Shown here piece after piece: positions 1 to 5,373 of a stretch of 5,374 nt of DNA. The position numbers and the translations under genes are program-made. Source of the stretch: Methanobrevibacter sp. (lineage in GTDB: Archaea; Methanobacteriota; Methanobacteria; Methanobacteriales; Methanobacteriaceae); assembly GCA_017652345.1 (NCBI GenBank), contig JAGCBE010000091.1:1-5374 (forward strand), given 5' to 3'. Numbering within the stretch: position 1 is the stretch's first letter; each line of letters starts with the position of its first letter. The notes beneath the pieces were generated by a model that was not told the origin of the DNA, ran no database searches, and was given only the letters and a program-made list of their open reading frames with translations.

Positions 1-13
1 CTAAATGCCCATA

Positions 14-35
14 GACGAGAGCTATCATCCTCGCC
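14..35 (-). ncRNA. Possible hairpin at the 5' end of the leftward transcript
   Basis: Near the predicted 5' end of the RNA from the 48-76 promoter, GGCGAG and CUCGUC form a 6-bp stem around a 10-base loop. One pair is G-U, and the corresponding bases on the other strand would mismatch, so the fold belongs to the minus-strand RNA. It extends by a second G-U pair to seven. An alternative stem GCUC/GGGC using bases further 3' would compete with it. The RNA runs off the window, so it could be a small RNA or the leader of an unseen gene. Confidence 0.35.
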
Positions 36-47
36 CTTTCAATAAAT

Positions 48-76
48 ATTATAGCAGAATTTTGACGAAAAGTCAA
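48..76 (-). promoter_or_regulatory. Strong sigma-A promoter reading leftward
   Basis: On the minus strand TTGACT (71-76) and TATAAT (48-53) are separated by exactly 17 bases, with an extended -10 TG one base before TATAAT. One -35 base differs from the TTGACA consensus. It sits in the gap after the last tail-cassette gene and points out of the window, so it starts a separate unit, with the RNA beginning near position 40. It does not serve any gene seen here. Confidence 0.85.
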
Positions 77-77
77 A
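61..77. repeat. Inverted repeat over the -35 box (possible operator)
   Basis: TTTGAC and GTCAAA form a perfect 6-bp inverted repeat with a 5-base spacer (GAAAA on the plus strand). The right arm includes most of the -35 hexamer at 71-76, so a dimeric repressor bound here would block the promoter. Read as RNA it is a short stem without a good T-run on the minus strand, so an operator is favoured over a terminator, but neither is proven. Confidence 0.45.
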
Positions 78-80
78 TAT

Positions 81-488
81 TTATTCTATTAGTGTCCAAC
101 TTGCTGGGTAAGCCGCGGGACTCCAAACATTATTATCAATAGCAGACTCATATATATGGCCGTCAAAACGTACCTTGTCACCGCGCATATATGGATTCAT
201 GCTACCAGGTTGTTCCCAATCGGGGATAACTTGAGGATCGGGAATTAATACTTTTGCCCATAAAGATGCCGCTGCGACGGGTGTCCATCCTTCTTGAGAA
301 GTGTGTTGCTGTAAACATTTATATAAAATAGAATCATAACGAACTCTATCATTTATTTTATATTCTACGCTTGCACCAGACCAAATAGGAAATAAATCTT
401 TAGCTTCTAAAGAATCTATGTCATCTAAACTTAAAGCGGCTTTTTCTATTAAGGGGCGTAATTTTCGCGCGTATTCTGTTAAAGTCAT
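81..488 (-). CDS. Phage tail-cassette protein with two CBM5/12-like modules
   Basis: A 135-residue protein. Residues 1-32 (MTLTEYARKLRPLIEKAALS...) are a predicted helix pair. Residues about 34-80 and 91-132 are two copies of a small aromatic-rich fold like carbohydrate-binding modules of family 5/12. Copy 1 has W36, the NDRVRYDSILYKC strand pair, W68 in EGWTP and W77. Copy 2 has W91, the GDKVRFDGHIYES strand pair, W122 in VWSP and W131. Proteins of this layout (helix, then VRYDG-LYxC...W and a second copy) are common near fibre genes in clostridial prophages. The likely role is glycan or cell-surface binding as a minor virion component, though no ligand can be assigned. It is the last gene of the operon: the TAA at 81-83 is only four bases from the -35 box of the next transcription unit. 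Confidence 0.87.
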   Translation of the reverse strand: MTLTEYARKLRPLIEKAALSLDDIDSLEAKDLFPIWSGASVEYKINDRVRYDSILYKCLQQHTSQEGWTPVAAASLWAKVLIPDPQVIPDWEQPGSMNPYMRGDKVRFDGHIYESAIDNNVWSPAAYPASWTLIE

Positions 489-489
489 A

Positions 490-735
490 TTATTCTACCC
501 CCAATAATATTTTAGCCGCTTGTAACTCATCTTTTAATTCATTATTTTGTTGCGCTAATAGTAATAGATATTCATCTTTACTATATTGTATTAAATCATA
601 TTCAAAACCACTTATGTAATGCTCATCTATAGTTTCTTCATAAGTTTGAATATTAGAAGCAATAAATACAGAAGAGTTAGCGATTTGAATTTCTTGAGGT
701 CTATCATTTCCGCGAACGCGGCCTAAATTCGTCAT
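490..735 (-). CDS. Small helical tail-cassette protein of unknown function
   Basis: An 81-residue protein (MTNLGRVRGNDRPQ...) of a type usually found directly downstream of tail-fibre genes in Firmicutes prophages. It has a short basic N-terminus, a middle reading VFIASNIQTYEETIDEHYIS, then an aromatic/acidic stretch (FEYDLIQYSKDEYLLLLAQQ). It ends in an amphipathic helix of about 28 residues rich in Glu, Leu, Asn and Gln (to KILLGVE) that could form a coiled coil. There is no signal peptide, transmembrane segment or catalytic motif. It starts six bases after the fibre stop and ends one base before the next start, so its expression is tied to both. A fibre chaperone or minor structural part is a reasonable guess from position, but the sequence does not show it. 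Confidence 0.83.
   Translation of the reverse strand: MTNLGRVRGNDRPQEIQIANSSVFIASNIQTYEETIDEHYISGFEYDLIQYSKDEYLLLLAQQNNELKDELQAAKILLGVE
498..502 (-). promoter_or_regulatory. G-rich ribosome binding site inside the preceding gene
   Basis: TTGGGGGTAG lies within the last codons of the 81-residue protein, nine bases before the ATG at 486-488. It is the only plausible Shine-Dalgarno for the CBM-like protein and supports the one-base gap arrangement. Its all-G core is weaker than the GGAGG sites upstream. Confidence 0.55.
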
Positions 736-740
736 TATCT

Positions 741-749
741 ATCACCCCT
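741..749 (-). promoter_or_regulatory. Ribosome binding site embedded in the end of the fibre gene
   Basis: CAGGGGTGAT covers the last Gln and Gly codons and TGA stop of the fibre gene (stop 742-744), and it also serves as the Shine-Dalgarno for the ATG at 733-735. Changes to the last fibre codons would therefore also change initiation of the next gene. Confidence 0.65.
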
Positions 750-2652
750 GTATTTGATTAGTCCAAGAAGCAATATTAGCGGTATAAATTGAATTATTAT
801 ATGTAGGAATATGCATAATACGTGCATTAATAGTACGAGCATAACGAGTAGGCGCATTATCACAAGCATAATAGAAAATTCCTGCACTATCTCCGTGCCG
901 CCAGTCACCACCGATCTGAATACTATTAATACCATTAAGATTAGAAGTAACCCATACATTATCACCAACGGGTAATGCGCTATTTGCGCCAGTAGCTTCA
1001 GCAGGCATTAATAACCAATCTAATGCTTCTTCGCCATAACCCATAGCAGAAATCCATCCATTATTTGCGGGTAAAGAGAACCCGGCACTAATATAATTAC
1101 TGGAAATTTGTGTTGGTGTATAATTGAAATCAGAGCAAATGTAAGGAATGCCACCACGTTGTGCTCCAGAACCAGAAATATTTAAGCCGCCAATAAAACG
1201 CCAAGTATTTCCCCAAGGATTTTCCATACCACGATAACTAATTGCGCGGCGGCCGGCAGCATCATAAGTATTAATTTGATTATTAGTAATATTAATTGTG
1301 GATGACGCCGCGCCACTTGTGTTACCAAGAGAAGAAGTTGAACCTGTTTGAGAAGCGCAATTATATCCTTCTGTATTGGGTAAGTTAGAAAGTCCTACTT
1401 CAAGCGCAGTTTGACCATTTAATGTGCCAAATTCAATTAACATTAACATTTGATTAGCGCTTTCTGCTGCGGCATTTGTAATATGCCATCCTTGACCAAT
1501 ATTATTTGCCATCTGCTCAGCATTTATTACCGTGAATTGATTACTAACACCACTACAAGGTTTCGCGCCAGCGATAGAAGCTAAACTATCATATTCAAAA
1601 TTCATAGTTCCACTGTCATTTGTCACGAAGCTACTATTGCTTTCGCTATAATAACAACTTTCATAAGCAGGCAGAAGTATATATTCTAATGTATTACCAT
1701 TAGTATCAACAAAGGCAGGGTGAATTTTAAAACCGGGTTGTAATGTTTCACTAATAGCGATAGTTTCTTTACGTACTATTTTACCAACTAAACCATTTGC
1801 TGTTTTAATTGGTAGACGTTGATAATAGAATTTAGGTTGATATATCATTACTTGACCAATAGAACCATCTTCAATATAATTATTGTCGCCATACCAAGCA
1901 ACTATTTGACCTGCAGCATCAACAATACAACGTCTGCGGCCGCCATACATAGAGTATTTATTAAAGTCTGCGCCTGGTGTTAGACCTTTGGCTTCATAAA
2001 CTCGTTCAAAGCTACCGGCTTCATAATCAATTGTTAAACCAATTGCTTCTTTAGTATGATAAATTCCTAATTGAGCTAATGCTTCAAGAACATCAGTTTC
2101 AAGTACTTCACTTGCGCCCAAACTTCCATCGCTTTTAACTACTGTCATATAACCGGCATCGTTAGTATCAAAATGAATATTAGAACCGGCTTCAGCTAAA
2201 GCATCAGTAATAGCCTTTTGGGTCATTGTGCCATCTGTATTTTGACCGGGAGCATTATAATATTTAATTAAATTTTGTAATGTAGTAACTAATCCGCTTG
2301 GATATGTAGTTACAAAATCGTAAGAAGTATAATTAGTCTCTATATTTTGGACTAATGTATGCGCTAACTTATCAATTTCGTCATCTATAGATTCTACTAT
2401 GTTATCATCAATTTGAGCAAGAGCGTCATTTACTAATTCAAGTGCCGCATTAGCATCTTCTAACGCAGCAGCAGCATTTGTATTATTAGTATTAGTTTGT
2501 TCTGTAATGGTATCAATATTATCAATTACTTCATTAGCATTACTGATAGCCTTATTGGCTTTTGCTATAGCTTTTTGGGAAAGCGCAGCATATTGTTCAA
2601 TTTGTCCTTGAGGAGTTAAGGCGCGCGCAACTAAAATATCAAGTATATCCAT
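742..2652 (-). CDS. Tail fibre/receptor-binding protein with C-type-lectin-like variable domain
   Basis: A 636-residue protein. The N-terminus (MDILDILVARALTPQGQIEQ) and the Ala/Asn-rich segment to about residue 100 predict a long helical or coiled-coil stalk, as in Firmicutes phage fibres. Residues 200-330 carry a conserved-looking block (YGGRRRCIVDAAGQIVAWYGD, then GSIGQVMIYQPKFYYQRLP). Residues 370-620 look like the C-type-lectin/formylglycine-generating-enzyme fold: QFTVINAEQMA ... GQGWHI, then MLIEFGT, SYRGMENPWGNTWRF (472-486), DWLLMP (545-550), GGDW (581-584), SAGIFYY (589-595) and INARI (608-612). That fold is used by targets of diversity-generating retroelements and by non-diversified phage adhesins. 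The probable role is host-surface binding at the virion tip. The start has AAGGTGGTGA upstream, straddling the previous stop. The fold assignment is strong; diversification is inferred. Confidence 0.9.
   Translation of the reverse strand: MDILDILVARALTPQGQIEQYAALSQKAIAKANKAISNANEVIDNIDTITEQTNTNNTNAAAALEDANAALELVNDALAQIDDNIVESIDDEIDKLAHTLVQNIETNYTSYDFVTTYPSGLVTTLQNLIKYYNAPGQNTDGTMTQKAITDALAEAGSNIHFDTNDAGYMTVVKSDGSLGASEVLETDVLEALAQLGIYHTKEAIGLTIDYEAGSFERVYEAKGLTPGADFNKYSMYGGRRRCIVDAAGQIVAWYGDNNYIEDGSIGQVMIYQPKFYYQRLPIKTANGLVGKIVRKETIAISETLQPGFKIHPAFVDTNGNTLEYILLPAYESCYYSESNSSFVTNDSGTMNFEYDSLASIAGAKPCSGVSNQFTVINAEQMANNIGQGWHITNAAAESANQMLMLIEFGTLNGQTALEVGLSNLPNTEGYNCASQTGSTSSLGNTSGAASSTINITNNQINTYDAAGRRAISYRGMENPWGNTWRFIGGLNISGSGAQRGGIPYICSDFNYTPTQISSNYISAGFSLPANNGWISAMGYGEEALDWLLMPAEATGANSALPVGDNVWVTSNLNGINSIQIGGDWRHGDSAGIFYYACDNAPTRYARTINARIMHIPTYNNSIYTANIASWTNQIQG
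820..906 (-). other. Candidate hypervariable region of the fibre protein (codons 583-611)
   Basis: This segment encodes the DWRHGDSAGIFYY...APT...INAR part of the lectin-like fold, the place where retroelement-diversified proteins carry their variable residues. Of 29 codons, 22 end in T or C. The codons at likely variable positions (GAT, AGT, TAT, GCT, TGT, AAT, ACT, CGT, ATT) are all reachable from AAT by changing only the two adenines. Several fixed residues use A- or G-ending codons instead (GGA, GCA, GGA, GCG, GCA). That is the pattern left by adenine-specific mutagenesis of an AAY-rich template. The high use of T-ending codons across this AT-rich gene weakens the argument. No matching template repeat is in the window. 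Confidence 0.45.
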
Positions 2653-2657
2653 TATTT

Positions 2658-2669
2658 GTCACCACCTTA
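2658..2669 (-). promoter_or_regulatory. Ribosome binding site of the fibre gene, overlapping the previous stop
   Basis: TTAAGGTGGTGA contains the TAA stop of the acidic-tail protein (2667-2669) followed by AAGGTGGTGA, about eight bases before the fibre ATG (2650-2652). The overlap of stop and Shine-Dalgarno suggests translational coupling. Confidence 0.7.
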
Positions 2670-2912
2670 ACCTTGGTCTTGTTCCGGATCTTCATCCTCA
2701 TCTTCATCTGAAGTGCCGCCAACTAAAGGAATCCATTCCTTATTACTGTTAGCCATATAAACTTCTAATCCGGCTTCACCCTCAAGAACAATCGCAACTG
2801 AACCCAGGGTGATGTAATTAGGATTAATATCTTCTAAATCTGCGGTTGTATCGCAAATATGTTCATATGTTACTACATTATCGAGGCTGCCTCGTTTTGA
2901 CATAATTGTCAT
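2667..2912 (-). CDS. Small phage tail-cassette protein with acidic C-terminus
   Basis: An 81-residue protein (MTIMSKRGSLDN...). Residues 15-65 (ICDTTADLEDINPNYITLGS ... EVYMANSNKEWIPL) look like the short beta-rich proteins next to tail-fibre genes in Firmicutes prophages: a phrase about sequence 'given' to a measured strand, then V/YM-x-NSxKEW and a hydrophobic end. The last 15 residues are almost all Asp, Glu, Gln, Pro or Gly (TSDEDEDEDPEQDQG), making a strongly acidic, probably disordered tail. There is no transmembrane segment. It lies between the amidase and the fibre gene, with 14-base gaps on both sides and a consensus Shine-Dalgarno. It may be a fibre-associated structural part or assembly factor. 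No enzymatic motif is visible, and the function is unknown. Confidence 0.82.
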   Translation of the reverse strand: MTIMSKRGSLDNVVTYEHICDTTADLEDINPNYITLGSVAIVLEGEAGLEVYMANSNKEWIPLVGGTSDEDEDEDPEQDQG

Positions 2913-2918
2913 TATGAA

Positions 2919-2929
2919 TTACCTCCTTA
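2919..2929 (-). promoter_or_regulatory. Consensus ribosome binding site overlapping the amidase stop
   Basis: TAAGGAGGTAA is the amidase TAA stop fused to a full-consensus AAGGAGGT, eight bases before the ATG at 2910-2912. It decides the start of the downstream 81-residue protein at MTIMSKRG. The internal Met4 would be 17 bases from the Shine-Dalgarno and is disfavoured. This is the closest match to anti-Shine-Dalgarno in the window. Confidence 0.8.
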
Positions 2930-3967
2930 TTGTTCTTTAATTTCACAATTTGTATATTTAGTTTTTAATTCTTGTGCCTGCTCATTAGTAAGATCGCGAA
3001 TTGTAGCGGTGTATGTTTTTGCTACAACAATGGGCGTTTCTTTTGTTTTTAGAGCGGCTTCAAGTGCCATCCAAGTATTTTTACCAACTATACCATCAAT
3101 TGTAAGTTTTTGTGTACCTTGAAATAATTTAACAGCTGATTCGGTAGCTGGACCAAATTGTCCATCAATCGCACCTAAAGCATAACCTAATTGAAGTAAT
3201 GTATTTTGTAATTTTTTAACATCTTCGCCAGTGCTACCGCGCCGTAATGTTGGATAAGTATCGGTTGTGTTAGAAGGAGCACTAATTATTACATTAGATG
3301 CGCCCGCGAGAACTGCCGCAACATCATCGCGCGCAGTTGCCATACTTTTACCAAATTTAGGATACCAGTGTGCAATATCACCATGATTATTGCCTAAACC
3401 AAGTGCGTGACTTGTTGCATGGTCAATGATTGTAGGGACTTTGACACCCTTAAAATCTACATAGCCATGTGGGTCAATGTTGAACATTTTACAAAGATAG
3501 GCTGTTAGCTCAACAGACTCCTGATATGCTTGTATAGCATACGCGGGGTCACTTAAAGAATCTTCGCACGTCTCAAATTGTATCCAACCATCATTACAAC
3601 TACCGCGCGAACCCGCGCCACATCCCCACGGTGCCCAATTCCAAGGCATTGTTTGAATAGTGGCAATTGTTCCATTTGCTAACTTGCCAATCCATGCATT
3701 CATTCCCATACTACGTTCTTTATGATTAAGGTCATTACTATATTTATTTACACCAATAATACGTAATGCCTCATCACGGTCTTTATAGGTATCTTGTGCC
3801 CGCAAAGCTAATGTGTCAGAAGGTTGGACATAGCGAGATAAATTTGGATTGTTCGCACCCGTAGAGTGCCATAAAACTCCTTTTACAACCATTGGTTTAG
3901 TACCGCGATAACAAGTACTTTGAGATTGAAAACAAACAATAGGGGTATTTGATTGATTATATTTCAT
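2927..3967 (-). CDS. Endolysin: N-acetylmuramoyl-L-alanine amidase with peptidoglycan-binding domain
   Basis: A 346-residue lysin of the zinc-dependent Amidase_2 (T7 lysozyme/PGRP-like) type common in clostridial prophages, predicted to cleave the MurNAc to L-Ala amide bond. Residues 25-215 are catalytic. VLWHSTG supplies a first zinc His (His34). The block DHATSHALGLGNNHGDIAHW (182-201) matches the family's 'HxEG...SNHADVxHW' block, with His183, His195 and Asp197 as candidate metal or catalytic residues. The Glu usual two residues after the first His of that block is Thr185 here. A PG_binding_1 module spans about 246-303 (GEDVKKLQNTLLQLGY ... DGQFGPAT ... DGIVG). The last 30 or so residues (from TYTATIRDL) are an unassigned short tail. 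There is no signal peptide. The start at 3967 has GGAGG seven bases upstream, following the GH25 stop. Which histidines bind zinc is inferred by pattern only. Confidence 0.92.
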   Translation of the reverse strand: MKYNQSNTPIVCFQSQSTCYRGTKPMVVKGVLWHSTGANNPNLSRYVQPSDTLALRAQDTYKDRDEALRIIGVNKYSNDLNHKERSMGMNAWIGKLANGTIATIQTMPWNWAPWGCGAGSRGSCNDGWIQFETCEDSLSDPAYAIQAYQESVELTAYLCKMFNIDPHGYVDFKGVKVPTIIDHATSHALGLGNNHGDIAHWYPKFGKSMATARDDVAAVLAGASNVIISAPSNTTDTYPTLRRGSTGEDVKKLQNTLLQLGYALGAIDGQFGPATESAVKLFQGTQKLTIDGIVGKNTWMALEAALKTKETPIVVAKTYTATIRDLTNEQAQELKTKYTNCEIKEQ

Positions 3968-3973
3968 TGTATT

Positions 3974-3979
3974 ACCTCC
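3974..3979 (-). promoter_or_regulatory. Ribosome binding site of the amidase
   Basis: TGGAGGT lies in the 13-base gap between the TAA of the GH25 gene (3981-3983) and the amidase ATG (3965-3967), at ideal spacing. The close packing supports co-translation of the two lysins from one mRNA. Confidence 0.72.
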
Positions 3980-3980
3980 A

Positions 3981-5039
3981 TTATTTAATTTGTGTTAAAT
4001 ATTGAGTATATATCCACCCAATTTGATTACCTAAATTAATTGCCATATAATTATTGTTAATTAAAGGTTGATTTTGTTCATTAAAAATTGGACAAATTCG
4101 GAAATTCTTATTTAAAGTGCGAATAATGTCAAATTTATCGTTATTGCCGCCATAAATTGGAGTATAATTTTTATTTACAATAAAACTTGGAAATTCTTTA
4201 TTTTTACTGCGTTCATAAAGTTTATTTGCTTCTATTAAGGCTTGATGTGTTATGACACCATAAATTCCGTCTGCTTCTAAGTTGTGGAGCAGTTGAAATT
4301 CTTTCACTATTTTTTTAGTAGCGGGGCCATATTCTCCATCTTCTATTAGCTGCCGATTTAATAATTTATTTAATATAATTTGAAGTTCTTTAACATCATT
4401 TCCTTTTTTCCCATTATTTAATAACCGTTCTCCTAATGTGGAATGAACGTCTTGTAAAAACCATTCTAAAGTTTTATTACCATAAATAATATTTAAATCC
4501 GCGTCTGTTTTTATACCATCTACATGCCCTTTACTTGTATATTGCCATAAATCACAGTAGTATTCAGGAGCACGGTCTACAGGAGGAATTTCACCATTAT
4601 TATCACCCCAATGAGGTATCCATATAATATCACAAAGATTGAGCGCGCGGCCGCAATAAGGGAAACGTGTATTGATGTAAAGACCAATACGTTCGCATCT
4701 TAGGATTTTAAGTTCATCTAAAAATGCATAACAAATTTCTTCTGTATTGTTTTCATTTTGATTTTCATGTTCTATATCGCCAATATAGAAGAGTGGACGT
4801 TTAATAGCTTTATTTGCTACTTCAACAAAAACGCGTGCCTCTTCACGCGCTTCTTCAGCATTAGAAGCATGTAAGTAGCAGTAGGCGGCATAGGGAATGC
4901 CGCAATTGGTGGTATAATCTATATAACGAGGGTCTTCTTCTTTGTCTTTTGTTGCGCGAAAAATGGCGAGAGAAAGCTCCTTACGAGTTTTCTCCCAATC
5001 TATATCGCCTTGCCAATGTCTAATATCACATATTTTCAT
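3981..5039 (-). CDS. Endolysin: GH25 muramidase with peptidoglycan-binding and SH3-like domains
   Basis: A 352-residue modular lysin predicted to cut the N-acetylmuramic acid to N-acetylglucosamine beta-1,4 bond of peptidoglycan. Residues 1-190 match the GH25 barrel. Asp5 is on the first strand. The acidic pair Asp88-x-Glu90 (YIGDIE) corresponds to the family's catalytic DxE. Then come LWQY (164-167) and DADLN (179-183), the usual C-terminal GH25 signature. Residues about 205-270 form a PG_binding_1 module (DVKELQIILN ... DGEYGPAT ... FQLLHNLEADGIYG). Residues about 286-352 resemble a bacterial SH3 cell-wall-binding domain ending GWIYTQYL. There is no signal peptide and there are several cysteines in the catalytic part, which fits cytoplasmic accumulation and release through a holin. 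The gene is 13 bases upstream of the amidase gene. The family is confident; its use as host-lysis endolysin rather than virion-associated lysin is inferred from position. Confidence 0.93.
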   Translation of the reverse strand: MKICDIRHWQGDIDWEKTRKELSLAIFRATKDKEEDPRYIDYTTNCGIPYAAYCYLHASNAEEAREEARVFVEVANKAIKRPLFYIGDIEHENQNENNTEEICYAFLDELKILRCERIGLYINTRFPYCGRALNLCDIIWIPHWGDNNGEIPPVDRAPEYYCDLWQYTSKGHVDGIKTDADLNIIYGNKTLEWFLQDVHSTLGERLLNNGKKGNDVKELQIILNKLLNRQLIEDGEYGPATKKIVKEFQLLHNLEADGIYGVITHQALIEANKLYERSKNKEFPSFIVNKNYTPIYGGNNDKFDIIRTLNKNFRICPIFNEQNQPLINNNYMAINLGNQIGWIYTQYLTQIK

Positions 5040-5043
5040 TTAA

Positions 5044-5051
5044 TCACCTTT
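5044..5051 (-). promoter_or_regulatory. Ribosome binding site of the GH25 lysin
   Basis: AAAGGTGA sits four bases before the ATG at 5037-5039 (GG core seven bases away). It fixes the start of the muramidase at MKICDIRHWQ, the expected N-terminal strand of a GH25 barrel. It lies directly behind the terminator T-tract, so the leader of any transcript starting upstream would carry the hairpin just before this site. Confidence 0.7.
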
Positions 5052-5053
5052 AA

Positions 5054-5091
5054 TTAAAATAAAAAGGGTGAGTTTCATAATGAACTCACCC
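5054..5091 (-). terminator. Rho-independent terminator overlapping a stop codon
   Basis: On the minus strand a perfect 9-bp stem (5083-5091 with 5066-5074, GGGTGAGTT/AACTCACCC) closes an 8-base loop. It is followed at once by TTTTTATTTT. The TGA stop of the upstream partial gene (5086-5088) is part of the stem, so terminating ribosomes would cover it. The T-tract is only on the minus-strand side; the plus-strand side has just ATTATTTAATATT, so termination is mainly leftward. The next gene's Shine-Dalgarno begins only a few bases after the T-tract, which leaves no room for a conventional promoter between them. Confidence 0.85.
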
Positions 5092-5373
5092 ATTATTTAA
5101 TATTGTATTTTCTATTGGTAATGCGTGAATTGGAAGATAAAGATATTTTATTATATCTTCTGTATCTCCAATAATTGAAGTGCCTACAATAGCTCCTCCA
5201 ATACGCGCAATTAGATTAAAATCTAATTCGTTGGTTGTGAATTTAAAATAATATAATATAGTTGTTTCTGTGTCAAGATATAATTTTTTTTCATCGCCGG
5301 GTATTGGGAAAGTGTTTAAAGTTCCAGTAACTATGGTTCCTTCAGAAAAACGTTCCCATAATAATTGTTCATC
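5086..5373 (-). CDS. C-terminal part of a small phage structural-type protein (partial)
   Basis: An open frame enters from the right edge and gives 95 residues before a TGA stop, so the start is outside the window. The visible part begins DEQLLWERFSEG. It contains a stretch like those of many Firmicutes phage tail and fibre-associated proteins: a proline/glycine turn followed by KKLYLDTETTILYYF (residues 29-43 of the visible part), resembling the 'LYVDTstntiYrW' element. The rest is mixed polar and beta-prone with no transmembrane helix or catalytic motif. It lies on the same strand as the lysin and tail genes, 46 bases upstream of the GH25 gene. The stop codon falls inside the terminator stem at 5083-5091, so this gene probably ends an upstream transcript. 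The coding frame is well supported by its uninterrupted length and codon use like its neighbours. The structural role is inferred from a weak pattern and context only. Confidence 0.72.
   Translation of the reverse strand, partial: DEQLLWERFSEGTIVTGTLNTFPIPGDEKKLYLDTETTILYYFKFTTNELDFNLIARIGGAIVGTSIIGDTEDIIKYLYLPIHALPIENTILNNG

Noticed and set aside
2..28. A possible gene start (ATG at 26-28, reading MIALVYGHL) just after the leftward promoter
   Set aside because: Only nine codons are visible, and the G-rich GGGCGAGG abuts the ATG with no spacing, so it is a poor ribosome binding site. The same bases form the hairpin stem, so it could equally be untranslated RNA.
61..77. Intrinsic terminator for the tail operon
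   Set aside because: The stem is only 6 bp and AT-rich and is followed on the minus strand by AAAATTCTG rather than a T-run. It also coincides with the -35 box, so an operator fits better.
735..968. A 77-residue hydrophobic reading frame on the minus strand
   Set aside because: It lies in another frame fully inside the 3' end of the fibre gene, needs a TTG start, has no ribosome binding site, and its Leu/Ile/Met-rich run is what the shifted frame of this T-rich strand would give. Its membrane-like appearance is not enough to call a holin.
2901..2903. Alternative start of the acidic-tail protein at Met4 (MSKRG)
   Set aside because: The consensus Shine-Dalgarno is 17 bases from this ATG but eight from the upstream one, so the longer form is preferred.
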